A DNA stretch of 64,000 nt from CAWJLE01 sp963843645 (GCA_963843645.1 CAWJLE010000003.1:558001-622000); one strand, 5' to 3'. Shown: positions 1-8,275, counted from the first letter of the stretch. Translations and numbers: made by a program. The notes: generated by a model not told the origin, from the letters alone.

Positions 1-620
1 CCCAGGTTTCCTTCCTGGATCAAATCCAGAAACGGAACCCCGTTGCCACGATAGCGTTTCGCCACGCTGACGACGAGGCGGGTGTTCGCCTGGATTAGAT
101 GGTCGCGGGCCGCTTTTCCGGCCTGGATATCATGATCGAGACTATCCATCTCTGCCGGAGAGCCGCCATTTTCCTTGAGTCTCTCCAGCGCGAGACGCCC
201 ACGCTCCATAGACTTAGCCAGTGAGACTTCTTCGTCGGAACTGAGGAGTGGTACTTGCGCCATCTCGCGCAGATACAAGCTTATGGTATCGTCTACACCT
301 ATACCGCTGAGGTCGGCGATCTCCTCGTGTTCATCATCGTCATCTTCGCTTTCGATCTCCGGACCAAAGCGGATCGATCTTGCCTTTTCGGTGGCCTCTA
401 CCTCGATTTCGAGGCTTTTGATTTCTGCATCTACTGGACTCTCTGCGACGGTGTCGTTGAACTCCAAAAAGGTCTCATCGATGAGATCTAGCTCTTCCGT
501 TGCGGGCAAGGCGTTCAGTGCATCCTGGGTGGTGTGTTTCGGCTCTTCGGTTTCGTTGATCAGTTCGTCTGCAACGTCGTCCGATACATTGGTGCGAGTC
601 AGGTCGTCAATCTTGTCCAT
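1..620 (-). CDS. rpoD: RNA polymerase primary sigma factor (RpoD/SigA type), 5' part, runs off the window
   Basis: The ATG at 620 opens a frame that stays open to base 1, so only about 206 N-terminal residues are present. The first ~110 residues are acidic and low in complexity (runs of E and D). Then comes sigma region 1.2, with a YLREMAQVPLLSSDEEV-like stretch. The last ~40 residues contain the region 2.1 signature ARDHLIQANTRLVVSVAKRY followed by FLDLIQEGNLG. Regions 2.4 to 4, which contact the -10 and -35 boxes, lie outside. A TTGACA-17-TATAAT promoter sits about 240 nt upstream on the same strand. The highly regular -35/-10 boxes elsewhere in the window fit a housekeeping sigma of this type. 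Family assignment is confident; which paralogue it is cannot be settled from the N-terminus. Confidence 0.92.
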   Translation of the reverse strand, partial: MDKIDDLTRTNVSDDVADELINETEEPKHTTQDALNALPATEELDLIDETFLEFNDTVAESPVDAEIKSLEIEVEATEKARSIRFGPEIESEDDDDEHEEIADLSGIGVDDTISLYLREMAQVPLLSSDEEVSLAKSMERGRLALERLKENGGSPAEMDSLDHDIQAGKAARDHLIQANTRLVVSVAKRYRGNGVPFLDLIQEGNL

Positions 621-763
621 CTCTCTCGCTGCTCTCTCCCTTGCCTGTGAGCTGTGTACCACACGGTGTGTGATCAGGTATTTCTTGCTGTAAAAGGGCA
701 ATGGCAGACCGACTACAAAAGCCGCAGTCGCTGCCGCATAATCTGAATCAGTAACTAACACAA

Positions 764-795
764 ATCTCGGCGTCCTTCTGTTGAAGGGCCGAGAT
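764..795 (-). other. Hairpin in the rpoD 5' leader
   Basis: ATCTCGGC (764-771) pairs with GCCGAGAT (788-795). An inner CCTTC/GAAGG stem closes a TGTT loop, with a 2-nt bulge on one side. It lies in the roughly 230-nt untranslated leader between the promoter at 860-888 and the start at 620. The stretch 621-1003 otherwise holds no gene I can support. There is no U-run, so this is a leader structure rather than a clear terminator. Confidence 0.55.
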
Positions 796-859
796 GATCC
801 TCAAGCCACGTTGCTTGGATCCCCTGCTTCTCGGCATGAGGCCAGGATCCATCATGACA

Positions 860-888
860 ATTATATCATTTGTTGATATTTCTGTCAA
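860..888 (-). promoter_or_regulatory. Consensus sigma-70 promoter for rpoD
   Basis: Read on the minus strand: TTGACA (888-883), 17 nt, TATAAT (865-860). Both hexamers match the consensus perfectly. Transcription should begin near 853 and run into the rpoD leader. Confidence 0.85.
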
Positions 889-1003
889 GCATTTTACGGT
901 TTAGTGCGTGCTTTCACAAACTGACGCGGAGATGACCCTGCCTTGCTCGTCGAGGTGTTCTATCACGGTAGGAGTGAGCCAATCAGGCGGAGCGGGTGTG
1001 GTT

Positions 1004-2038
1004 CTATGGGTAGGTTGCGCGCCAACGAGCCATCTCGGGATCATTGGGCACGTCCGGACCCAGAGAGACGGCCTGCCACGTGTACCCAACTCGATTGCCG
1101 GCAGAATCAAAGTCGAGTACCGCTTTGCCGACTACGCGGCCTGAGTGTCCTGTCGCAGGATAGTCCGCATGACCGATGAGCGTTTCGGTTTTGGGGCTCA
1201 ATTGAGCTTCGCCGAATGGCATGAAAGGTCCGCCGCTGACGATGAAACTGATACCGCGGACCGAATCGGCGATTGTCGTATCGGTCGGATAACCTGCATT
1301 CGACAGTAGGATCACCACGTTCGCCTGCCTGGCGGCTTTCGCGACCGCCTCCGTGGCAGCCTTGATCGGATCCAGTATGCGAATGCCCGGCAGCGGGGTG
1401 TTGTCCCACGTGCCGGTCACACCGACGACGGCGATTCTGCGCCCGCTGACGTCGCGGACGACGAACGCGGGCGCGATCAACTCACCAGTCGAGCTGACGA
1501 CTGCGTTTGCTGAGAGGAAGGGGAACGTCGCTTCGTGCATCCGCGTGATTACCGTCGTCAGGCCCAGGCTGAGGTCGCTGGCGCCGAGCGCCATTGCGTC
1601 GTAACCCATCAAATTCATCGCTTCGACGCTGCTGGCTCCCTGGGTGCTGTTCGCGGGCGGTCGATCTCCAGTGAGACTGTTGCCCGCGTCCAGAACCAGC
1701 AAAGGCTCCTGGGTCGCGCGCTCACGTTTTATGAGAGTGGCCCGACGAGCCACACCGCCGACGGGAATACCTCAGCCGCAGGGATCTACGTAACCCCACG
1801 TGTCGTTTGTGTGGAGCACCGTCAGGGTGAAGACAGCCGTGGAGCTAACGGATGCACTCGCCTCCTCCGACTCGGCCGGGTAGGCCTGGTCGGAGGGAGC
1901 TGAAAGGCCGACGGAGGCTGCCTGGGTGCTGAGCGCATGCCAACCGATTCCGATGGTTAACGCCAGGGCTCCAACAACGAGCCCGCGGAAAGCCAAACCA
2001 ACTGAACCACGAGAGTATTGAACCAATCTCTCGATCAT
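1004..2038 (-). CDS. Candidate selenoprotein: exported metallophosphatase-fold (5'-nucleotidase-like) protein with in-frame TGA read as Sec
   Basis: A signal peptide (hydrophobic core ending near ALSTQA, residues ~20-40) is followed by LHTNDTWGYVDPCG, then TGA at 1774-1772. The same frame continues with GIPVGGVARRATLIKRER and runs 255 more codons to TAG. From memory, related metallophosphatases carry EPCGC followed by GG.ARRAT, so the TGA (codon 89) sits exactly where Cys is expected, giving C87-x-U89. The downstream half keeps the fold's landmarks (LLVLDAGNSLTG, ALGASDLSLG, VVILLSNAGYP, FIVSGGP). However, the usual metal ligands of 5'-nucleotidases (D-x-H, GNHE, GHxH) are largely replaced. 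Without Sec insertion the product would be an 88-residue stub. It lies 105 nt downstream of arsR and is probably co-transcribed with it. Export and fold are well supported. Sec insertion is strongly suggested but unproven, because no sel genes are in the window. Confidence 0.75.
1741..1774 (-). promoter_or_regulatory. UGA codon with SECIS-like hairpin
   Basis: Six nucleotides after the UGA, CCCGUCGG (1765-1758) pairs with UCGUCGGG (1748-1741), with one internal U.U mismatch. The apical loop contains GGUGUG. A loop with GGU about 16-18 nt after the UGA, and an unpaired U in the stem, resemble the Escherichia coli fdhF element (loop AGGUCU, bulged U). The fold was drawn by eye, not computed. 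Confidence 0.65.
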
Positions 2039-2143
2039 GACTCATCACCTAGCGAAAAAGCGTAATAAGGCGTTTGATGCTGAAGTTGGTCCAAGTGTTC
2101 AGGACGACCGCTGTTGCGTGCCTTTCAGCTCACTCATTGACCC

Positions 2144-2476
2144 TTATGCAGCGTTATCTTGCAGGGCGGCCAGGGCGTGGACGGCTTCGTCGAGCTGGTC
2201 GTGAGCGATAGCTGCCACCAGATCCAGCAACTGGAAAACCCGCGGATCTGTGACGCTGTACATCACCCGCGTAGAATCCCTCGTCGCTGTGACCAGGTTG
2301 CTGTCCCGCAAGATGGCCAGGTGCTGTGAAACGTTGGCCTGAGCGAGGCCCAGGCTTGGGCCGATCTCGCAAACGCAAGCTTCGTTCGTACGCATCATTT
2401 CCAGAATGGCGATGCGCGAAGGATGCGCGAGCGCTTTGAGAGTTTTGGCCTGTAGTTCGTAACCTCTTCTGTCCAT
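2144..2476 (-). CDS. ArsR/SmtB-family metal- or thiol-responsive repressor
   Basis: This 110-residue protein has the single winged-helix fold of ArsR repressors. LKALAHPSRIAILEMM forms the first helices. ACVCEIGPSLGLAQANVSQHLAILRDSNLV covers the sensor helix and the recognition helix, and RVMYSVTDPRVFQLLDLV forms the wing and last helix. The CVC pair at about residues 34-36 occupies the position of the arsenic/metal-binding ELCVCDL motif of classical ArsR, so a soft-metal, metalloid or selenium/thiol signal is plausible. It is the first gene of an apparent operon with the selenoprotein candidate. An inverted repeat just downstream of the predicted start site suggests autoregulation. The effector is not determinable from sequence. 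Confidence 0.88.
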   Translation of the reverse strand: MDRRGYELQAKTLKALAHPSRIAILEMMRTNEACVCEIGPSLGLAQANVSQHLAILRDSNLVTATRDSTRVMYSVTDPRVFQLLDLVAAIAHDQLDEAVHALAALQDNAA

Positions 2477-2510
2477 AGTTTAAATCGGACTTCCTTCCTA
2501 GTAGCGTTCT

Positions 2511-2543
2511 CATTCGAATCTTAGAATGGAATAGCTTATTATA
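2511..2543 (-). promoter_or_regulatory. arsR promoter -10 and candidate ArsR operator
   Basis: On the minus strand TATAAT lies at 2543-2538; the -35 at 17 nt is poor (CAGCAT). Directly after the expected start site lies an interrupted palindrome, CATTC (2511-2515), 8 nt, GAATG (2524-2528). A repressor bound there would block early elongation. Size and placement fit ArsR operators; the assignment is inferred. Confidence 0.5.
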
Positions 2544-2640
2544 AAAAGAGAACGTCTAGCATGCTGTAAGCGAGATTACAACAATGACCAATTGTTGCAG
2601 ATAAACGTTGCATGATCTCGTTAATCAGTGTGATCCGATC

Positions 2641-2669
2641 TTGACTATTGCCACAGGCCCCTTTATAAT
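2641..2669 (+). promoter_or_regulatory. Promoter of the mutS operon
   Basis: TTGACT (2641-2646), 17 nt, TATAAT (2664-2669). The start site should be near 2676, leaving a leader of about 40 nt before the GTG start of mutS. Confidence 0.8.
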
Positions 2670-2716
2670 CGATTTGAGCGAATGTTTTCAGACCCTGGCT
2701 TCGAAAGGCGCACCTG

Positions 2717-5368
2717 GTGCCGACACCCATCCGCCAGCAATACCTGCAGATCAAACGACAATATTCGGACACGATCCTGTTGTTTCGTCTGGGCGACTTC
2801 TACGAAACGTTTGACGCCGACGCCGAGCTCGTGTCCCGTGAGTTGGATATTGTACTCACTTCTCGCCCGGTAGGCAAGGGCGAAACAGTGCCGCTGGCCG
2901 GCGTTCCCTATCATGCCGTGGAAGGATACGTGGCGCGGCTCATCAACAAAGGGTATAAGGTCGCTATCTGCGAGCAGCTGGGCACCGAGCCGATAAAGGG
3001 TCTGGTGCCCCGCGAGGTCGTGCGGGTGGTCACGCCTGGCACTGTGGTCGAGCCGGCGCTGTTGGACGATCGAGCCAACAACTATCTCGCGGCGGTAGTC
3101 GTGGACGGAAACCGTTGTGGGTTGGCTTACGCCGATATCACGACGGGCGAGTTTGCGACCACTCAGTTCGATGAAACGAACGGCGACCTGCGCCGCACCG
3201 TGGCGGAGGAGCTGGCGCGACTTCGGCCGGCTGAGTGCGTGGCGCCGGAATCAGCCATTGAGGAGATCAGGCGCTGGGACCTGGACGCCGAGATGGCGAT
3301 GCATCTATCGCCATACCCGGGCTGGCACTTCGACCACGGGAATGCGTCGCGGGCGTTGCTGGATCACTTCGAAGCAGCGTCGCTGTCAGGGTTCGGTTGT
3401 GAAGGCGCACCGCTGGCGGTGCAGGCGGCCGGAGCGCTGATTCAGTATCTCCTGGAGACTCAGAAGTCGGCCGTTCGCCAGCTGACAGGCCTTTCAACTT
3501 ACGCGATCAGTGAGTTCATGACGCTGGATCCGGCCACGCGTCGCAATCTCGAGTTGACGCAAACGCTGCGCAGCGCTGCCGCCCGTGGATCGTTGCTTAA
3601 CGTACTGGACAAGTGCGTAACCCCCATGGGCGCACGCCTGTTGCGTCGTTGGTTGAACCAGCCGCTGCTGGATGTGACACGCCTGGAGGCGCGCCTCGAT
3701 GCGGTCCAGACTATGAGCGCGAACGGCCAGGCTCGAGCCGAAATTGCCGTCCTGCTCAAGAGAGTGTCGGATCTAGAACGACTGGGGAATCGCGTCGTTC
3801 AAGGCATCGCGTCGCCGCGTGACCTGCTCGGCATCGCGCGCAGCCTCGAGGTCGTACCGCGTGTGGCCGAGATACTAGCCGAACTGGATGGTCAGGCACA
3901 GGGCGCCCTGGGACGGGTGCAAACCGAGCTGGATCCATGTACGGCGGGCAGGGAACTCATCGGCCAGGCGATCGCCGAGCAAGCACCCGATCGGGATCGA
4001 AAGCGCCAGAGTGTGCTTCGACGAAACATCGTGCGCGCAGGCTTTTCCCCCGAGTTGGACCACATCATCCTCGCCTCGAGGGATGCGAAAGTCTGGGTCG
4101 CCAACCTGGAGGGCCAGGAGCGCCAGAGAACCGGCATTCGCAATCTGAAGGTGGGATTCAACAAGGTCTTCGGATATTACATCGAGATCACGAATGCAAA
4201 CAGCGAAGCTGTGCCGCCGGAGTACATTCGCAAACAGACATTGGTTAACGCGGAGCGTTACATCACTCCCGAGCTGAAGGAGTACGAGTCGCTCATTCTG
4301 AACGCAGAGGAGCAAATCGCGGAAATTGAGAGGCGTGTGTTCCGCGAGGTGTGCGAGCAAGTGGCGGTCTTCGCGCCCCGCCTCGTGTCCACGGCTCGTG
4401 CTCTGGCCGAGCTCGACGTGTTCTTGAGCCTGGCCGAGGTCGCTCTGGCGCAGCGCTACGTGCGGCCGCGCCTCGATGATGCCGACGTAATCGAGATCAA
4501 GAACGGGCGGCATCCCGTCGTAGAGATGAGCCTGCACGGTGAGCCATTCGTGCCGAACGACGTGTTCCTGTCGAGTGACGAGCAGATACTGATCATCACC
4601 GGGCCGAACATGAGCGGCAAGTCGACCTTCCTCAGGCAGACGGCTATCATCGTGCTGATGGCCCAGATCGGCTCCTTCGTCCCGGCCGACGAGGCGCGAA
4701 TTGGGCTCGTCGATCGGATCTTCACTCGCATCGGCGCCCAGGACGAGATTTCGGCCGGCCAATCGACCTTCATGGTCGAAATGGTAGAGACGGCCAACAT
4801 CCTCAATCACGCGACCCCGCGCAGCTTGATCGTCCTTGACGAACTGGGTCGCGGGACGAGCACCTACGACGGCATCTCGATTGCCTGGGCCGTCGCCGAG
4901 TACATCCACAACCACCCACGTCTGCGCGCCAAGACCCTGTTCGCGACCCATTACCACGAACTCATTGAGCTGGCAAACAACCTGCCGCGAGTACGGAATT
5001 ACAACGTCAGCGTTTCGGAAGAAGGCGACCGGGTCGTTTTCCTTCGGCGGATTGCACCGGGAGGTGCCGACCGCAGCTACGGCATCCACGTGGCGCAACT
5101 GGCCGGCCTGCCGAGGCCGGTCCTGCATCGGGCTGAGGAGATTCTGGCAGAACTGGAGAGTGGCCGAGCTCAAACTGAGGCGGCCCCCATGGTGTCAGTC
5201 CAGCAACTGACTCTCTTTTCGCTGGATGACCCGCTTCGAGATGAACTCAAAGACCTGGACGTTGACTCACTGAGCCCACTCGAGGCGCTGAACAAGCTTT
5301 ACGAGCTGCATCGAAAAGCGAGCGGCTCGAAGAAGGCCAAGCCGAAAGGAGAGACGGGGAATGGCTGA
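2717..5368 (+). CDS. mutS: DNA mismatch repair protein MutS
   Basis: 883 residues, normal for bacterial MutS. The N-terminal mismatch-binding domain carries the FLRLGDFYETFDADA segment with the conserved Phe-x-Glu contact (RLGDFYETF). The connector, lever and clamp domains follow. Near residue 629 comes the Walker A loop TGPNMSGKST, then DELGRGTSTYDG (Walker B and signature) and ATHYHEL. It binds mismatches as a dimer and recruits MutL; no mutL lies in the window. The GTG start is chosen because MPTPIRQQYLQIKRQYSDTI matches the family N-terminus and GAAAGG lies just upstream. The last codons overlap the next gene by 8 nt, indicating translational coupling. Confidence 0.97.
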   Translation: MPTPIRQQYLQIKRQYSDTILLFRLGDFYETFDADAELVSRELDIVLTSRPVGKGETVPLAGVPYHAVEGYVARLINKGYKVAICEQLGTEPIKGLVPREVVRVVTPGTVVEPALLDDRANNYLAAVVVDGNRCGLAYADITTGEFATTQFDETNGDLRRTVAEELARLRPAECVAPESAIEEIRRWDLDAEMAMHLSPYPGWHFDHGNASRALLDHFEAASLSGFGCEGAPLAVQAAGALIQYLLETQKSAVRQLTGLSTYAISEFMTLDPATRRNLELTQTLRSAAARGSLLNVLDKCVTPMGARLLRRWLNQPLLDVTRLEARLDAVQTMSANGQARAEIAVLLKRVSDLERLGNRVVQGIASPRDLLGIARSLEVVPRVAEILAELDGQAQGALGRVQTELDPCTAGRELIGQAIAEQAPDRDRKRQSVLRRNIVRAGFSPELDHIILASRDAKVWVANLEGQERQRTGIRNLKVGFNKVFGYYIEITNANSEAVPPEYIRKQTLVNAERYITPELKEYESLILNAEEQIAEIERRVFREVCEQVAVFAPRLVSTARALAELDVFLSLAEVALAQRYVRPRLDDADVIEIKNGRHPVVEMSLHGEPFVPNDVFLSSDEQILIITGPNMSGKSTFLRQTAIIVLMAQIGSFVPADEARIGLVDRIFTRIGAQDEISAGQSTFMVEMVETANILNHATPRSLIVLDELGRGTSTYDGISIAWAVAEYIHNHPRLRAKTLFATHYHELIELANNLPRVRNYNVSVSEEGDRVVFLRRIAPGGADRSYGIHVAQLAGLPRPVLHRAEEILAELESGRAQTEAAPMVSVQQLTLFSLDDPLRDELKDLDVDSLSPLEALNKLYELHRKASGSKKAKPKGETGNG

Positions 5369-6440
5369 GGAGACGGTCGGCTACGTTCGCTTGCAATGGA
5401 CCTGCAAGCAGTGCGGTACGATCAACCCGGGGCCGCAGAAGACCTGCACGGGTTGCGGTGCGCCGCAGCCGGCAGATCAGGAGTTCGAGCTTCCGGCACA
5501 GCAGGAGGCTATTAAGGATCAGGCCGAGATCCAGCGTGCCCAGGCGGGACCGGACGTGCATTGCCCCTACTGCGGTGCCCGAAATCCCGCGGGCTCGCAG
5601 GTGTGCGCTCAGTGCGGCGCGCCTTTGGACGAGGCGGTGGCCCGGCAGACGGGCCAGGTGCTGGGCGCCGCCCACCTGGACGCCGTGCCGGACATCTCGT
5701 GCGCCGCGTGCGGTGCGACTAATCCCGGGACCGCGACGAAGTGCAGCAAGTGCGGCAGTCCGCTGGCCGGCCCCAAGCGAGCGAAGCCGATTGCTCCTGC
5801 CGGCCAAGGTACGAGGAGACGTAGCATCAGCGTCGTGGCGATCGCCGCAATCGTGTTGGCGTGTCTCGCGCTCGCCTGCGGCGTCTTCATGTTCGTCTCG
5901 CAAACGCACGAGCAGGTCGGCGTAGTGCACGATGTGGGCTGGGAGATGACCGTGAACGTCGAGGCGCTGGGCCCTGTCAGTCATCAAGACTGGCGGGATC
6001 AGGTGCCGTCTCGGGCGCAACTGGGATCGTGCTCGCAGAGGGTGCGGAGCACCTCATCCAGTGCTGTTTCGGGTGCGGAGAAAGTTTGCGGCACGCCGTA
6101 CGTCAAAAACCAGGGCAGCGGCTACGGCAAGATGGTGCAGGATTGCGAATACCGCGTCTACGATGATTGGTGCAGCTACACGATTGACGAGTGGCATGCG
6201 GTGCGGACCGAGAAATCATCGGGCGCCGACCTGGAGCCACGCTGGCCGGAAATGCGCCTGGCTTCCAACGAACGGGAGGGGACGCGCAAGCAGAAGTACC
6301 GGATTGTCTTTTTGTCCAACGACCGGGAGCACACCTACAATACGACCGATCCCGAGCTCTTCCGCGCGTTCGAATTGGGAAGCAGCTGGAAATTGCAGGT
6401 GAACAAACTCGGCGCTATCTCTGAGACGCCTAAGAGGTAG
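5361..6440 (+). CDS. Zinc-ribbon, single-pass membrane protein of unknown function
   Basis: 359 residues. Three CxxC...CxxC zinc ribbons occupy residues ~14-34, ~64-84 and ~113-134 (WTCKQCGTINPG, CPYCGARNPAG, CAACGATNPG). A single transmembrane helix follows at ~155-177 (VVAIAAIVLACLALACGVFMFV). The C-terminal ~180 residues are presumably outside the cell, rich in Trp, Tyr and charged residues, with four further Cys (GSCSQRV, KVCGTPY, DCEYRVYDDWCSY). The end (TYNTTDPELFRAFELGSSWKLQVNKLG) looks like a small beta domain. It overlaps mutS by 8 nt. I do not recognise the extracellular domain. Confidence 0.85.
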   Translation: MAEETVGYVRLQWTCKQCGTINPGPQKTCTGCGAPQPADQEFELPAQQEAIKDQAEIQRAQAGPDVHCPYCGARNPAGSQVCAQCGAPLDEAVARQTGQVLGAAHLDAVPDISCAACGATNPGTATKCSKCGSPLAGPKRAKPIAPAGQGTRRRSISVVAIAAIVLACLALACGVFMFVSQTHEQVGVVHDVGWEMTVNVEALGPVSHQDWRDQVPSRAQLGSCSQRVRSTSSSAVSGAEKVCGTPYVKNQGSGYGKMVQDCEYRVYDDWCSYTIDEWHAVRTEKSSGADLEPRWPEMRLASNEREGTRKQKYRIVFLSNDREHTYNTTDPELFRAFELGSSWKLQVNKLGAISETPKR

Positions 6441-6486
6441 CGTCTCGCTCTCGATGGCGCGGATGAGCCTGGAGGAAGGGCGCGGG

Positions 6487-7554
6487 ATGGGTGTTGTGCG
6501 ACATGTGGTGGATCGCGGCGGCGAGACTGGTTGGCTTCAGCGCCTCACCGGCTTTCAGCAAAAGGAGATTCGGCGGCAGGCGCATTTCAAGTGGCATCAC
6601 TGGCCCGGGCTGGACGACGGCGCGGAGCCCGGTTGGCCGGGAGAGAAGTTCCCGCACTTTTTGCCGGCCGGCCACGAGCGTGACGTCTTCTATGCGGGAC
6701 ACGCCGACGCGATTCTGGCCTACGCGGAGAAGAGGGGCATCCCGCTTGGTGAGCGGGTTCTCGACTTGTGCGATGCGCGCGTGGCCTGTTTCAACCTCTT
6801 CTTCGAGCTTCGGCGAGATCCGGACTGGGCAGCATCCGTGCTGGAGCCACTATTGCCGGGGGTCACTCGGCTGCAGGACGTCCACTTCGACTACTGGGGG
6901 CCGGAACCGGTGGCGGATTGGCTTGGAGAGCGACCTGACGGGCTAGGTCGAACCGGCAGCGATGTTGATGTGGCTTTCGCATGGCTGGATCGAGACGGCC
7001 GGCGCTGTTTGACCCTGGCCGAGTGGACATACACCGAGAGCACCCTCGGCGAGTGTGACGGGTTCAACTCGGAAGCCAACCGACAGAGGGAACGCTGCAA
7101 GAACCTGATCATCCAGCATATCCAGCCCGCTGTGGACTGCTACCTGGAAACGAGGACAGGACCGCGGACTATGCGTCGCTATTGGGAGCGTCTGGTCGGA
7201 GCGGGAATCGAGCTGGGTGAGTGGATCGCAGTGCGGGGTTGTCCGTTTCGCGGCGCGCTCAGTCCGCTGATGCGCCGAACATTGCTGGCAGCGGCTCTTC
7301 GGGAGCAGCAAGTTGCCGATTGGGTCGAGTTGGTCGTCGTGGGCTTCGAGCACAACCGGGGCCTGCTCGCGGTGCCACGGGAGCTGAAGTCATTGAGCGT
7401 CGAAGGCAACGTCATAGACACTTGGAATTCAGTATTGGCGGGCGTGCCGCCGGTGCGCTACTTGGCGGTAGAGCGCATTTTGCAGGAGGTCGACCGCGTT
7501 GGGGGAGTGGACCCGGACTGGCGCCGCTACCTGAGGGAGCGTTATGGGCTCTGA
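6487..7554 (+). CDS. PGN_0703-like PD-(D/E)XK nuclease-fold protein
   Basis: 355 residues. The start at 6487 is chosen over 6454 because a strong GGAGGAAGG sits 7 nt before it. The segment RVACFNLFFELRRDP, then HFDYWGPEP, then RTGSDVDVAFAWLDRDGRRCLTLAEWTYTES follows the layout I recall for PGN_0703-type putative restriction endonucleases (hydrophobic FNLF helix, T/S-x-D strand, IEWKYTE strand). Asp near residues 159-161 and Glu179 would be metal ligands. The expected Lys of E-x-K is Thr181 here (EWTYTE), so catalysis may be altered or lost. The gene is 46 nt after the zinc-ribbon gene and overlaps the next gene by 11 nt, so it belongs to the mutS operon. There is no methyltransferase nearby, which argues against a classical restriction system. 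Confidence 0.7.
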   Translation: MGVVRHVVDRGGETGWLQRLTGFQQKEIRRQAHFKWHHWPGLDDGAEPGWPGEKFPHFLPAGHERDVFYAGHADAILAYAEKRGIPLGERVLDLCDARVACFNLFFELRRDPDWAASVLEPLLPGVTRLQDVHFDYWGPEPVADWLGERPDGLGRTGSDVDVAFAWLDRDGRRCLTLAEWTYTESTLGECDGFNSEANRQRERCKNLIIQHIQPAVDCYLETRTGPRTMRRYWERLVGAGIELGEWIAVRGCPFRGALSPLMRRTLLAAALREQQVADWVELVVVGFEHNRGLLAVPRELKSLSVEGNVIDTWNSVLAGVPPVRYLAVERILQEVDRVGGVDPDWRRYLRERYGL

Positions 7555-8275
7555 CACAGCGACCGCTCGGTCGGTGAGCCTGGACGGTCGGCGAGTAGGG
7601 TATACTATCCGCGTCAGTCCGAAGGCAAAACGTCTGCGCATCGGCGTGACCCCGGAAGCCGGGCTCGTAGTGATCGCTCCGCGTGGGTTTGATCTGTCTC
7701 AACTGCCGGATTTGCTCAAGACGAAGGAGCGCTGGATTCTGCGGCACGTGGAACAGGCCGAGCTGATGAAGCTGCGTTGCGCGCCCTCGGCTCTCGAGAA
7801 TCGTGCGCAGCTGCCCTATCGAGGTGGATCGCTGACCCTGCGAGTGACGACTCACGGCAGCGAAGACGGCGCCGCAAGCCGGCGTGACGGTGTCCTGCAG
7901 GTTCGGCTATCTCCAACTGGTGGAGGATCCTTGCGACCGCTCGTGGAGGCGTGGTACCGCGCCGAAGCACGCCGCATCATCACTGAGAGAGTAGACGCCC
8001 TGGCGACACAGTTCGAGGTCTCGTACGGCAAAATTTACATAAGAAACCAGAGAGCGCGCTGGGGCAGCTGCTCGAGCCGGAGGAATCTGAGCATCAACTG
8101 GCGGCTGATCATGGCTCCGCCCGAGATCATGGACTACATCCTCATCCACGAGCTGACTCACCTGGAGCAAATGAACCATTCGGCGCGATTTTGGCAACTC
8201 GTCGCGGCGCGCTGCCCGGACTATCGGATTCGTCAGGTCTGGCTGAAGGAGCGGGGCGCCACGTTGGTTTTCTGA
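7544..8275 (+). CDS. YgjP-like (WLM/DUF45) metallopeptidase-domain protein
   Basis: 243 residues. The C-terminal half contains HELTHLEQMNHSARFW, an HExxH-like zinc site (HELTH) with a third His, preceded by RNQRARWGSCSSRRNLSINWRLIMAPPEIMDYILIHE. This is the signature of the YgjP/SprT-related M48-like family; in several bacteria such proteins accompany restriction or repair genes. The N-terminal half is a beta-rich arm (YTIRVSPKAKRLRIGVTPEAGLVVIAPRG). The ATG overlaps the nuclease-fold gene by 11 nt, so the two are translationally coupled. Substrate unknown. Confidence 0.88.
   Translation: MGSDTATARSVSLDGRRVGYTIRVSPKAKRLRIGVTPEAGLVVIAPRGFDLSQLPDLLKTKERWILRHVEQAELMKLRCAPSALENRAQLPYRGGSLTLRVTTHGSEDGAASRRDGVLQVRLSPTGGGSLRPLVEAWYRAEARRIITERVDALATQFEVSYGKIYIRNQRARWGSCSSRRNLSINWRLIMAPPEIMDYILIHELTHLEQMNHSARFWQLVAARCPDYRIRQVWLKERGATLVF

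Noticed and set aside
901..1110. Minus-strand frame of 69 codons overlapping the end of the selenoprotein candidate, which could be a frame-shifted C-terminus
   Set aside because: The selenoprotein frame ends naturally at TAG 1004 after a family-like ending (NDPEMARW); the other frame has no recognisable features.
3875..5173. Long minus-strand open frame (432 codons) inside mutS
   Set aside because: Antisense shadow of mutS; no motifs, no ribosome site.
6487..8275. Complete restriction-modification system
   Set aside because: No methyltransferase or specificity gene is adjacent and the nuclease lacks the catalytic Lys; the nuclease fold alone is not enough.
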